The notes under the pieces: model-generated | What the model was told of the DNA's origin: nothing | The model's input: the letters and a program-made list of their open reading frames with translations, nothing else | The model's database searches: none | Made by a program: the position numbers and the translations under genes | Part shown: positions 48,646 through 59,845 of the stretch, piece by piece | Layout: the number at the start of each line of letters is the position of its first letter | Position numbering within the stretch: position 1 is the first letter of the stretch | Assembly (NCBI GenBank): GCA_963781785.1 | Contig: CAWAHD010000005.1 | Span: 558,001 to 622,000, forward strand | Length of the DNA: 64,000 bases | Source of the DNA: CAWAHD01 sp963781785 | Lineage (GTDB): Bacteria; Planctomycetota; Planctomycetia; Isosphaerales; Isosphaeraceae | Direction: 5' to 3'

Positions 48646-48795
48646 GCGCGCAACGAGGTCCGGGCGGACGCGCGGCTTGCGAAAGACCAACTTGTCATCA
48701 TCCCAGAACCAGGCACGATCGGAACCTCGAGCAAAAGCCGCCGGAACTCTCTCCCCAAACTCATACGGAGCGTCCTCGAAGTTGTCTCTGTCGCT

Positions 48796-51700
48796 TTACT
48801 GGATTCGCTGCCGGTAAACGACTGCCGCTCGGAACGCATTGGGAGACAATGGGTTGTAGCCGGTGAGCTGGAGCCGGTCGACCAGGAAGAAGCCGCGGTA
48901 GCGGACGTTCTTGCCATTGGCGGCGCCGATCTCGGGGCCCAAGATGTCGAAGGCAAGCGGCGGGTTGTAAGCCCACATCCCCTGGTCGCCTTGCCGCTTG
49001 ACCTCGAAGAAGCCGATCGTCATCCAGACGGCGTACTGGTGGGTCCGCGTGGTCGTCAAGTTGATCATCCGCTGGAGCTGCTCGGACCGCCAGTACGGAT
49101 GCTGCCTTTGATCGATGCCGCCAGTTCCTCTGCCCAGGTAGGGACTGGAGACGCCCGAGGGCAAGGGCACCGGGGTGGCTGTGGGTGGGCCGGTGGCCGA
49201 CGGGGTGAACAAAGTGGCCGCTCGGCCACCCGGCCAGTAGAGGTTGACGGCCTCGCCGGTCAAGGCTGCCCAGTACGTTGTGGGCGTTCCCGAAGCCGAG
49301 TTCGTGAACAGGATCGGCGGCAGCGAGCCGACGGCATTGTAGGGAGCTGGCGGGGTCACTCCGGTGGCGACCGCCGGGATCGTGTTGTTGATCGAGGGGT
49401 CGCCCTGGCCGCCGGCGTTGCTCGGACCCGGGGCTACGGTCGCCGGCCCGATCACGGCTCCGCCCCCCCTGTACGTATCAGGGAGCTGGAACAGCCGGCG
49501 CGCCGGGATCGCCGGCGGCAGCACGGGCTCGTAACTCGTTCCCCAGCTCGAAACCGGCAGTGCCGGCAGATACGTGAAGGCGGTGGGGACGTAAGTGGCG
49601 ACGCCGCCAGCGGTTGGCAGCGTTCCCGGGTAGGTGGCGGACGGGTACGGTAAGTACATGTACGTGTTCCGTACACCGGGGTCGTTGGCGTAGTAATTCG
49701 GAGCTAAAGGGACCGTCCAGTAATCTGTCGGTGCCTGGTTGAGAGTGGGGTTCGTATAGATCGAAGGCGGCAGCGCGGCCGGCCGCATGACCGTGAAATC
49801 GATGTCGGGGTAGGACAACGAATGGAACGGACGCTCCGCAGGCAGCCCGGTTCCATACAGGGGGGGAACGGTCGCAGTCAGCAACGGGGTGCTCGGGACG
49901 ACCACCGAGTTCTGGCCGACGGCTCCCTGGCCGAACCCGAACAGGTATCCCGAGCCGCCGTGGCGGACCGTCAGGAACTCGACCCAGGCGGCCTTGAGGG
50001 AATTTGAGTAGGGGGGAACCGCGGGGACCGCCCCTCCGCTACTCAGCGAGTAGAAGTAGCTGGTCATCGGATCGAGCGCCAGGAGCCCCGCAGTGGGATA
50101 GTTGACAGCGGCGCTCGGGGTGGTGTACGCCAGCGTCGAGCTGACCAGCGGATAGGCCGTCCCGGGCGTGCCGTTGGCCAAGGTCGTCGTGACCACCATG
50201 GGAATGGGTGGAGATCCTGCCGCCAGGGGAAGCGAGAACGCCGTGGGGGCGCCAAACACGTAATTCCCGATCGGAATCCCGGTAACCTGAGTGAAGTTCA
50301 AATACTGCTGGCTGAACTGATCGCTCGGGGTCTGTGGTGCCGTCGCGTAGGTGGGAGGCATGCCCGTCGCTGCGGTGTTCACCACGGTCCCGTACTGACC
50401 GTTCGCCTGGTTGACGGTTTGCTGGCCCGCCACGCTGAAGAACACTTCCTCATCCATGATCAGGTTGAGGTTCAACTGGCCTGGTTTCAAATCCTGTCGC
50501 AGCCAGTCGAAGTTTGACCCCTGTGCGACCGTACCGATCGCGCCGAAGGCCTGGCTGGGCACCTCGAAGAACTCGAACATCTTGAACCAGCCGTCCGCCG
50601 CGTAACCGCCGACCAGGCCGCCCTGGTCGATCAGGGGCTGCGCCGGCGGCGCCGTGACCGTCGCGTCGGTGGCAAAGATCCCGTATCCCAGTCCCCCGTA
50701 GGCGGAATAGAAGAACTCGTCGTTCAGATAGGGGAATGTATGCGGCTGCACCGGGGTAGTGGCGGTGTAACTGGTCGGGCCGGTGGCATAACCCGATACA
50801 TAAAACAAAGGCGTCGAGGCCGTGTTGAACGCCTGGACAGAATTTGACGTGATCGAGCCTCCGGACGGAGGAGTCCCGGTGGGGTTGGCGCCGGTGGCGG
50901 CAGCCGGGCCCTGGATGGTTGCGTTCGGGCCGCCGGTCGGAGGCGTGAACAGGGGAATGACCGCGCCAAAAATGCTGACGTTATTCCCGTTGTTGGCGAT
51001 ATTGTTGGAAGGTGCAAACTCGACGAATTGCTTGGTGAACAGCCCCGGCGAGCAGCCGGGGACAAGCATCAGCTCGGCGACACTGGTAAAGTCGCGGTCG
51101 TGGAACGGGAAGTAATCCCAGGTCTCGGCCTGGGCGTTGAGCGAGCCTTGCTCGAATTCGTTGGCCCAGCCCAGGGTGTGATACACCTTGGGGGTCGAGT
51201 AGTAATTGGTCGTGGTGGTGACGCCACCGGTCGTGGTGCTGGAGGAAAAGAAGATCCCCTGGGTGTTCATGACCTGGGAGTTGTGCCGGGCACCACGATC
51301 TGCTCGGTGTAACCGTAGCGAGGATCGACGGGGGTCGATGTGGCCGCGGCGCCGCCGTAGACGCCGCCCGGGTTGGGGACCGGGACGGCGTGGCCGCCGC
51401 GATAAGGCTGATACCGCTGCACCGAGTAGGGAACGAACCCCGACGCCCACGTGGGCACCTTGGCCGGGCCTCCCACCGGTCCGGTCGTCATCAACGGCCC
51501 GGTGGCGTCCATGTACGGGAACCGCATGGCGTCGACCACCACCATCGGATTGGTGACCGAAACCGGCGCGAACAAATTGGCCGGACGCCGCAGGCAGACC
51601 CAGTAGTACGCGGGCGTTTGCTGGGCGGCCGTCGTGCTGAAGAAGGGGAGATCGGTCGAATAATTGGTCGGCAGAGGGCTCGTCACGCACGGGTTCGGGT

Positions 51701-54700
51701 CGATCGCGGACCCCGCCGCCACGGGGACGACCGGCAGGACTCCCGGGTAGAGCGGAAACGGCGAGGTGGTGAGCGCGGGACCGGTCACCGGGTCGTAAGT
51801 GGTCTTGATGGTCTGCATCAAGGACGGCGTGCTGGTGGGGACGTAGTAGGTGGTGCCGGTCGTCGGGTTCGGCGGTGTTCCGCTGGTCGGTATCGTGGTC
51901 GTCGGAGACGGGCCGCCGGTCTCGTAGTACACCGTCGTACTTCCCGAGCCGGTGCTGGGGCCGACGTTGCCGATCGCATAGAAATAGTCGGTCGCGGGCG
52001 CGGTCCCCGTCGCCGCCGTGGGCGCCGGAATGCTCCCGCTCTGGCCCAGCGGGGTCAGGATCACGTCGGTGCTCGTGCCGGTGGCCGGCGCGTTGAAGGT
52101 GTCCTGGTTGAGCGGCATCAGCCCGTAGGTGTTACCGAACGGGACGAGCTGGCCGCGATAGGGGTCGGGCCGGCTGTACGGATCGTCGCCCGTGAACACC
52201 AGGTCCCAGCAGCCGCCGGAATAGGGATCGGTGGCCCCGCCGGTGGCAGGCCCGGTGTAGGCGAACCCGCCCAGGTCGAGCACCGGATTGAAGGTCGAGG
52301 TGGACGCCAACTCGGGCGAGGTCTGGGTGTTGACCAGCTCGGCGAAGAAGCGGTTGGCGCGGCTCATCGCGCCGGCGGCCGTCGTGGCGTAGAGGAACGA
52401 GTACGCGAGCACCTCATTGATCGCGACCGGGTTGTATTCCATGCCCCACTGGTCCAAGAGCGGAAGCGTCGGATTAAGGGCCGACGGGACCAGCGTCACA
52501 GCCGTGGTCGGAACCGTGACCGGTCCGCCCAGGGCGGTCGGGGCCGTGGGGATGCCGGCGACCGCGACGTCGGGATTCTGCCAGTGGGTCATCGTGCAGT
52601 CCGGGTCGCGGAAATCGATCATGTTGATCACGTACTGGCTGAGCTGAGCGAGCTCTTCCGGAGTGTCGACGGCCTTGGGTGGCAGCACCTGCTTGAGAAG
52701 ATAATAGGTGTCATAGATCCATTTCTGGCGGATCGGGTCGTTAGGGTCGTTGGAGACCGGCAGTGGATAGTTGAGGTTGATCTTCTTGTCGCGGTGCGCC
52801 AGGGTCGGCGTCAAGCCGCCGAGATTGAACATGCTGGCGTTGGCTCCTAGCAGGAACCGGCTGTTGGTGGAAAACGCATTGGATGGATTGTCGTTGGCCC
52901 AGACGAAATTGTTGAGGTCCCAGGAATCGAGCGCAAACATCTTGCGGCGCCGCGAGCCGTCGAGCGTATTGGTGAAGCTGATCGGTGCCAGGCTCAAGAG
53001 GCGGCTCGACAGGCTCGCGCCGTCGACATCCTGCTGGCGATACAGCCATTCGATGTCGCCGGGGCCGAACGGGGAATCCACGAGCGGATTGGGATGGTAC
53101 AGGTTCATCTCGTCGGCGTCGTTCAGGCCGTCGGACTTGACCGTGGCGTTCACGAAATAGTCGTAGGTCGGGAAGGCGACCGGATCGCCGTTGGGATAAG
53201 GCGGCGGCGTGGCCGCGCCGGGGTCGATGTCCTGATCCATGGGGGCGCCGCCGATATTCTGCGGCAGGAACGTGAAACTTGCGCCGATGGCGCTGTAGTA
53301 CGACTGGTTCGGGAACCGGGCCGACTCGAGCCCGTGCAACGGGTTACTGGTCATGTCGGGCAGATAGGCCGGTGTCACCAGGGGCATCGGTGCGGCCGTG
53401 GTGCCGACGTACGGCGGCTCATTGGCGGGGCCGCCGGTGTAGAACGGATCGGGGGTCAGTCCGCTGCCGGGGAAGGCGATCGCCCCGGGCAGGATGCTGG
53501 TGTTGGTATAGGTCAGCATGCCATTCGTGGCGTAGGTTGCGTTGCTGTAGGCCGTGTTGATCACACCCGGCGATCCGGCCGGGCGGAAGTAGCTGTTGAA
53601 CTCGACGCGGCCCAGCGCGTCATAGCCCCGATTGACACCGCGCGATCCCGCATTCCAGGCGTAAACCTGGCCCGTGCCGTTGATGTCTGCCGGCGCCAGC
53701 CAGCGCCGCATGCGCTCGACCGGAAAGATCAGGGCGCCGACGCCGTCGTAGGCGTCGGCATCGCCGACCTCGCCGCCGTAGACGGTGACGCCGGCGGAGT
53801 TTGGAGACGACCGAAGGGGGAACGGATCGAAGCAGTTGTAATTGTCATCGGCCGCGTCCGGAGGCAGGCCGTTCATGATGTCCTTGATATTGTTCGAGTA
53901 GCCCGCGCGGACCGGGTTCGAATAGTTGGACATCACCACGTTGACATATTGCGGACCAAGCGTAGCCGGTGGCGGCGTCGTCGAGTTGAACGGATTCAGG
54001 ATTGCGGCGCCGGGGATCGACTGGGCTTCACCCCAGCGTCCGGGCACCGGCGGTGTGCTCCGCACCAGAAAGGGAAGTCCGGTGTTGGGATCCGGCGCCG
54101 CGCCGGTATCTGCAAAATCGGCGATGCTGTTGGGCATGGGAAACAGATTGTTCGTATTGTCGTTGAATGCAACGAAGTTCGTGTCGCCGTTGACCTGCCC
54201 GGTGCCGGCGAGGCTCGAATTCGTGTGGGGACGGGTGCCGGCCAGCAGGTTTCGGAGCTGTATGAGCCGGACATCGATCCCGGCGCTATCGACCTGGGAA
54301 TTCGCAGGAAGGATCGAGCTGGTGACGCCCGGGACGCCGGTCCCGGGCAACGCGAACGCGGCGACCGAGTCGCCGGAGAGTTGATCGAACGTGTTCTGGA
54401 GCGCGTAGGTCGGGTCGACCTCGCTGATCGAGTTGCCCAGGTGGACCGCATGGCCGGCCCCGCCCATCATGGTCGGCACCGTCGTACCGGTAATTTCGGG
54501 GTTGGCGCTGTACGGAACGTACACGCCGCCGACCTGGGCGGCCAGGTTGCCAGCCGTATTGAGCGGGATGCGGCCATTGAGGCCGATGACCATGAAGGCG
54601 AAGAGCGGCTTGTAGAGCCGTCCGGAGGCGTCGCGGCGGGCGGGGTAGCCCAGGTCGACCCAGACCGAGTCGGGCACGCGGTCGCCATCGTTGTCGACGT

Positions 54701-55847
54701 CGTAATTAATCTGGCCGGTGACCGAGTCAGGATAGAGGTCCTTGAACGTCGCCGCGTCGTGGCCGTCGGCCTGGCACGGGCGGAGGATCCGCGCCGCCGA
54801 ATCGGCCCAGAGCTGGGTTCCCATGGGACCGGATTGGTTCTGCCTGAGCCAGTCGTTGACGCCGTTGGCGGTGTCCCAGCGGATGATCCCGGGCCGGTGG
54901 AATGACGGGATCGTCACGCTGCCGTCGGCGCTCTGCACCGCCAGGAACCAGTTCTCGAGGTCGCAGGCGTCGTAGTCTTCGTCCAGCCCGATTGACATCG
55001 GGCCGCTGGGAGGGGGCACGTTCAATCCCGGCTGGCCCCCCGGGCCGCCCACCAGTCCGTTGAATTTGTAGTTCGGGTAGTAGGAGCTGGGGAGACCCGT
55101 GGAGGCGAGGCTCGAGCCCGCACCAGGTCCGTTGAAGGCGTGCAGCCAGCGGCCGTCCAAGGTGAACGTGTTGCCCGGGAGCGTGCCTCCCACAGCGGCG
55201 ATCAGAAACTGGCCCGGCATGATGGTCGTCAAGCCGGCCAGCGTGGGGTTGTACAGGTTCGTGCCGATCGTCGTCGGATTGGCACCCACCGGGTAATTGA
55301 GCTGGCCGTCGGCCGGGCCGATGTTGACCTGAAATATACGGTTGGTGCCGGTGGTGACGTCGGAGAGGACCTCGAAGGTTTGAGCCACCGTCTGGGTGTT
55401 GGGAATGGAAACGCGGATGACCCAGCGCGTGAAGTTGTATCCAAAAAAGTTGGGATCGCCGGACGCGATACTGGTTGTCAGGTTATAAAGGGTGCCGCCC
55501 ACTGAGGCGACACTCAAGATGCTGAATTGTGCGCCGTTCGAGGGGTTCAAGATCAGGTAGTCGTTGCCGGTCGCGTCGTTGCCGTACATGTCGTTGGCCA
55601 TGCTGTGGCCGCGGATCGCCGATCGGATGTCGTTGGTGTCGGTGATGAGCTGGGCCAGGCCGAAGTCGATCAGCTCGTCGGCCTGGGGCTGCAACAGCGA
55701 CGCCATGAAATTCTTGTTGTTCATGCGCGCCTGGGCGGCGAAGCTGGCGAACGTGATCCCGACCAGGGCCAACAGGCCGAGCATCGCCAACACGAGGACC
55801 AGGACGATTCCTCGACGCCGCACTCGCGATCCGCTTGTGGTCAACAT
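48796..55847 (-). CDS. giant pseudopilus-associated (PilX/GspK-like) protein, one frameshift
   Basis: About 2,350 residues once two long frames are joined near 51285 (EQIVVPGTT to NSQVMNTQGIFFSS). ATG 55847 begins MLTTSGSRVRRRGIVLVLVLAMLGLLALVGITF, an N-terminus typical of PilX/GspK-type pseudopilins, followed by AQARMNNKNFMASLLQPQ and ADELIDFGLAQLI. The body is Asn/Thr/Pro/Gly-rich, with segments such as VDNDGDRVPDSVWVDLGYPA and TLAHRDKKINLNYPLPVSN that recur in planctomycete relatives. No enzyme motif is seen. GspK proteins are usually 300-350 residues, so this is far larger. Last gene of the operon. Confidence 0.7.
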
Positions 55848-55896
55848 GGCCGAGAAGCTCCGTGTGGAGGGTTCACCTGCTAAATCGGTCGCGCAC

Positions 55897-58431
55897 TCAT
55901 TGGAGTTTATCTGAGAAATCCTGTCGGATGGTTAACGACTTCACGCGCTGGTTTGTCGGATCGGCGACCCGGATCTGGATCTGGATCCCGCGCAAACTTG
56001 CCGGGTAAGGCGCGGGATACGAGGGATAGATCGGCGGCGAGCCGGTCAAGGGGCCGACCTGGAATCCGGTGAGGACGTTGATCCCCGAGGATGGCGCCTG
56101 GGTGTACTCGGTGGACCAGGAATCCCAGATCCGCCGCATCCGCACCACGCCCGCGGTGTCATCGCCGATGTTGCCGGTGTAGGTCACGCCCGGGTAAGTC
56201 GCCGGCCCGTAGTGGGCGTCGAACCGCAGGTCTTCGACCAGGGGGGGCATCCGGCCCTCGTGCGCCAGGGTCGCCGTCAAGGTCGGGTAGGCCGTGCCCG
56301 TCGCAATCGGGGGCCAGACGGTCAGTGGCGGCGTCAGGGCCAGGCCGGGCGCCACCGTCGGCATATTCACAGGGGCAAGATAAGGCTGATAAAGACGGAG
56401 ATCGTCGCCCCAGCCCAGATCGGCATAGCCGGCGAACGCATTGTCATACGCCTTGACATCGAAGCTGCGGACGCCCGTCATGACCAGATCGTCTTCCCAG
56501 CTCACCGCCCAGACGGGGTCGATGGGCCCCGGTCCATTCATGGGGGCCGGGGCCAGGAAGACGCTCATGATCTGGTAGCCCTGAGCATCGCTGAAGAGCT
56601 GGGGCGTCCTTCTGATGAACGAAAAATCAAAATTGGTCGGGAAGGTCCCCCCCTGGGCCGTCGTGAGCGGTTGCCCCATCCAGGGGAGAAGCTGGTTATC
56701 GCTGTTGACCGGGACCACGCTCGCCGGCCGGGGAGACAGACCATTGGGCTGGCCAAAGCCCAGGGTCGTGTCGTTGACCTGCCGGGTCGGATCGTTCCAG
56801 TAATACGACAGCGTCTCGCGCCATGTCGGCAGGCCCCACCAAGTCTGGAAGGCCAGCGGAGACGAGACTCCCGCCGGGTTGGTCGGTGTTGGCAGATTGT
56901 CGCCCAGGTCGAGCGGATTGTGGTTGATGCTGTTGAGATAGGCCAGAGGGCTCGTGTCGAAAGTGACCGCGGTCCCCCCGAAATTGGCCACGGGACTGGG
57001 GGAGTGGATCCAACCGTACTGGTCGTTGCCCAGCGCCTGGGGAGCGGAATAGGATCCCGGGAACAAATAGGGAAACGCCAGGAACGGAGTCGCCACGTTG
57101 ACCACGTAGTTGGGAGCGAAGATCAGCCCCGTGTTGAAGACGTTGGGATAGAGCGACGGATACAGGTCGGGCACCTTGTCGTTGTTGACGTCGTCGAAGT
57201 AACCATCGGGCTGGACGGCCCCGTTGACCACGTCGAAAAAATCGTCGGAGAACCGGGGCGAGGCATACCGGTTTTCCCGGTTGGTGAGCGATCCCAGCGT
57301 GTTGAGCACGACGGTCTGCGCCGCCCACGTTGACCGGGCGTTGTTGAGATCGGTGTTCGGGCCCGTGGAAGCCGGGTGGGCCGAGAGGTCGTTGACGCCC
57401 TGCCAGCTCACCTGGAGGCCGCCCAGGACGGCCGGTGTGAAACTGATCGGCTGCGGCGGGCTGCCGCTGGGAATGAACCCGACGTTATTGACCGAGTCGA
57501 CGATGGCCGACTGGAACTCGGGCGCGATCAGGAGGACCCGGCGATAGAGGTTGCCGTTGCGCAGGAAATAGATGATCTCGGCGTAGTCGCTCGTGATTGT
57601 CACCGGCTGGACGGCCGGGTTGTACATGTTCGGCTGCCCGACCGTGGGCAGCGTGATCCACATCCTGCCGGTGAACGGCTGGCCGGGAGGGGCCTTGGTC
57701 GTGAACTTCAAGATGTCGTCGGAGTCTTCACCCTGGATGTCGGCAAACTCGTTCTCGATGTACTCGAAGTACCCCTTGCCTTGCGTTGGGTCCAGGGGCG
57801 GAGTGAACGTGGCCGTGGCCCCGGCAAGATCGGAGCGAATCGTCGAGTCGAGCAGCTTGAGCCGGTTGTCCAGCTCGTGGATTCTCTGCGCCGTCGTGAG
57901 CGCACCGGTGGCCGCCTGGAACACCTGCACCATCACCGTCATGATGATCACCAGGATGGCCACGGTGACCAGCATCTCGACCAAGGTCACGCCCCGAGGG
58001 CGGGCTTTTGATCGGTGAAAAGGCAAACTTTCGCGGAGCGAAAGGCGACACTGAAAAGGCAAACTTTCGCGGAGCGAAAGGTGACACTGAAAAGGCAAAC
58101 TTTCGCGGAGCGAAAGGCGACACTGAAAAGGCAAACTTTCGCGGAGCGAAAGGTGACACTGAAAAGGCAAACTTTCGCGGAGCGAAAGGTGACACTGAAA
58201 AGGCAAACTTTCGCGGAGCGAAAGGCGACACTGAAAAGGCAAACTTTCGCGGAGCGAAAGGCGACACTGAAAAGGCAAACCTTCGCGGAGCGAAAGGCGA
58301 CTTTCAAAAGGCAAACTTTCGCGGAGCGAAAGGCGACTTTCAAAAGGCAAACTTTCGCGGAGCGAAAGGCGACATTGATTCGATTTTCGATTGGCGTTCA
58401 TTCTTGGGCCAACGAATCGGGCAGAGGGCAT
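55897..58431 (-). CDS. GspJ-like pseudopilin with repeat-expanded N-terminus
   Basis: The core starts with the prepilin motif ARPRGVTLVEMLVTVAILVI and helix, then QRIHELDNRLKLLDSTIRSD, typical of GspJ-type minor pseudopilins, and extends about 700 residues. Upstream of the leader the frame runs through ten in-frame copies of a 36-bp repeat (SLRESLPFQCRL) back to ATG 58431 (or 58401), adding about 130 residues. A TTG inside each repeat (the last at 58026: PFHRSKARPRG-VTLVEM) would give a leader of normal length. The start is therefore open. ATG 58431 lies 10 bp from the stop of the previous gene. Confidence 0.75.
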   Translation of the reverse strand: MPSARFVGPRMNANRKSNQCRLSLRESLPFESRLSLRESLPFESRLSLREGLPFQCRLSLRESLPFQCRLSLRESLPFQCHLSLRESLPFQCHLSLRESLPFQCRLSLRESLPFQCHLSLRESLPFQCRLSLRESLPFHRSKARPRGVTLVEMLVTVAILVIIMTVMVQVFQAATGALTTAQRIHELDNRLKLLDSTIRSDLAGATATFTPPLDPTQGKGYFEYIENEFADIQGEDSDDILKFTTKAPPGQPFTGRMWITLPTVGQPNMYNPAVQPVTITSDYAEIIYFLRNGNLYRRVLLIAPEFQSAIVDSVNNVGFIPSGSPPQPISFTPAVLGGLQVSWQGVNDLSAHPASTGPNTDLNNARSTWAAQTVVLNTLGSLTNRENRYASPRFSDDFFDVVNGAVQPDGYFDDVNNDKVPDLYPSLYPNVFNTGLIFAPNYVVNVATPFLAFPYLFPGSYSAPQALGNDQYGWIHSPSPVANFGGTAVTFDTSPLAYLNSINHNPLDLGDNLPTPTNPAGVSSPLAFQTWWGLPTWRETLSYYWNDPTRQVNDTTLGFGQPNGLSPRPASVVPVNSDNQLLPWMGQPLTTAQGGTFPTNFDFSFIRRTPQLFSDAQGYQIMSVFLAPAPMNGPGPIDPVWAVSWEDDLVMTGVRSFDVKAYDNAFAGYADLGWGDDLRLYQPYLAPVNMPTVAPGLALTPPLTVWPPIATGTAYPTLTATLAHEGRMPPLVEDLRFDAHYGPATYPGVTYTGNIGDDTAGVVRMRRIWDSWSTEYTQAPSSGINVLTGFQVGPLTGSPPIYPSYPAPYPASLRGIQIQIRVADPTNQRVKSLTIRQDFSDKLQ
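58018..58377. repeat. array of ten 36-bp tandem repeats carrying the type B palindrome
   Basis: Units start every 36 bp from 58018; each is AAAAGGCAAACTTTCGCGGA followed by GCGAAAGGCGACACTG. Each contains the palindrome CTTTCGCGGAGCGAAAG (7-bp arms, 3-nt loop). Seven units end in CACTG; two near the far end carry TTTC instead. There are no unique spacers, so this is not a CRISPR array. Confidence 0.95.
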
Positions 58432-58441
58432 CGACAGAGGA

Positions 58442-59845
58442 CTACCAGCTTATGACGATTGGCGACGGACGCACACTGAACTGCTGGGGGATCACATTGA
58501 TGACATTGGGGGCGATCAGGGCCGCGTTCAAGACGACCGGCGTACCGACGCCGCTCAGGACAGTTCGCGCCTGGAGCGAGCGATCGACGTACACGACCAT
58601 CGACCGGAGCACGGGCACATTGGCCGTGTAGGGATCGTCGGTCGCCTGGGTGACCTTCTGCACCTGGTACCAGAAGCACCGCTGAGCGGGCAGGTTGTCC
58701 CACTCGCCGTTGTTGAACGGGTTGGGTACGCCGATCGCGGGCGTCCCGCTCAGGAACCGGCCCGTTCCGGTCGTGGGGTTGTTCACGGTGAGCTGGTTGC
58801 GCTCGTAGGTGACGTCGGCGATCCAGTCGCCCGGCCTGACGACCGGGTCGGGCTGGGTCGAGTACCAGCGCAAGAGCACCGTGCGGTCGGCACCGGCGGC
58901 GTAGCCGCCCTGCACGTTGCCGCTGTGGCCGAAGATCGCCTCGACGACCGTTTCGCCATCGACCTGGTAAGTCCCGCCCGGGATCCCCGGGCCGGGCGGG
59001 TTCACCGCATTAATCCCGAACGGCCGGTTCTCGAAGATCACGATGTTTCCCTCGAACGTCGACCCGCCGGTGGAAGAAACCTGGTAGCCGGTGAACATCC
59101 ACGAATAATGCCAGTCGGTGATCGGCGTTCCCGGCGAGAACTTGCGATTGGGGTCCAGGTCGGGAAGCACCGGGGAAAACGAGTTCGATGCCAGGGCCTC
59201 GACCCACACGACGTCTTCGGGCGAAACGAAGGTGCTCGGGACGCCATAAGAAACCGGCATGATCGCCGGCCGGTTAAAATTGGTGAGCCGCTGGAGACCG
59301 TGGGCGCTGGGAAGCCCACCGTCGCTGGGATCGTTGCGAATGAAGCCGATCCCCGAGCCGAACCGGGCCTCGAACGTGTCACCCATGTAGTAACCGTTCG
59401 TTCCCGTGGTGCTGCTCAGAGTTTGATACCGCCAGAGCGGATCGTACGCGAACGGCAAGCCATAACCGCCGGATTTGCCCGAGTTGGCGCCCACGATCCC
59501 CGTCCCGGTGACCGTCCAGTCGCCATAGTACGACGGTGTGTCCTGGGTGAGCGGGTTATATGCGCCGGCGCTGGGAGTAGCGTACCAGAGCGTGAACCCA
59601 TAAATGCTGTTGAGCAGGTCGCAATAGCCGAACGACGACGAGTTGAAGAGCGACCGTGCCCCGCCATCGGCGCCCGCCGCGTCGGTGAGGTATTTCGTGC
59701 GCGAGAACCGGGCCGCGTCGCGCAGCCGCACCAGGCCGAGTGGGAACAGGGTCGCCAGCGAGACGAGCCCGACCCCCAGGATCATGATCGCGATCAGGAT
59801 CTCGGTCAGCGTGATGCCGCGTCTCGATTTTCGACCGATGATCAT
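58442..59845 (-). CDS. GspI/PilV-like minor pseudopilin
   Basis: 467 residues. ATG 59845 begins MIIGRKSRRGITLTEILIAI with the cleavage motif G-ITLTE and the helix MILGVGLVSLATLFPLGLVR, then LRDAARFSRTKYLTDA. This is the pattern of PilV/GspI-type pseudopilins in planctomycetes. The C-terminal part (CFWYQVQKVTQATDDPYTAN, VPVLRSMVVYVDRSL) is secreted and Gly/Thr-rich. The start overlaps the stop of the upstream gene by four bases (ATGA), so translation is probably coupled. Confidence 0.8.
   Translation of the reverse strand: MIIGRKSRRGITLTEILIAIMILGVGLVSLATLFPLGLVRLRDAARFSRTKYLTDAAGADGGARSLFNSSSFGYCDLLNSIYGFTLWYATPSAGAYNPLTQDTPSYYGDWTVTGTGIVGANSGKSGGYGLPFAYDPLWRYQTLSSTTGTNGYYMGDTFEARFGSGIGFIRNDPSDGGLPSAHGLQRLTNFNRPAIMPVSYGVPSTFVSPEDVVWVEALASNSFSPVLPDLDPNRKFSPGTPITDWHYSWMFTGYQVSSTGGSTFEGNIVIFENRPFGINAVNPPGPGIPGGTYQVDGETVVEAIFGHSGNVQGGYAAGADRTVLLRWYSTQPDPVVRPGDWIADVTYERNQLTVNNPTTGTGRFLSGTPAIGVPNPFNNGEWDNLPAQRCFWYQVQKVTQATDDPYTANVPVLRSMVVYVDRSLQARTVLSGVGTPVVLNAALIAPNVINVIPQQFSVRPSPIVISW

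Noticed and set aside
51390..52850. A 486-residue plus-strand protein
   Set aside because: Antisense shadow of the giant gene: extreme Arg/Gly content and no recognisable domain.
53094..54905. A 603-residue plus-strand protein opposite the giant operon gene
   Set aside because: It is a GC-driven antisense frame, rich in Arg/Gly/Val with no motif, fully covered by a minus-strand gene with recognisable pseudopilin features.
56212..57333. A 373-residue plus-strand protein
   Set aside because: Antisense shadow of the GspJ-like gene with skewed composition.
58018..58377. CRISPR array (ten evenly spaced 36-bp units with palindromes)
   Set aside because: The whole 36-bp period is repeated; there are no unique spacers and no cas genes nearby. 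It is a tandem repeat inside a coding frame.
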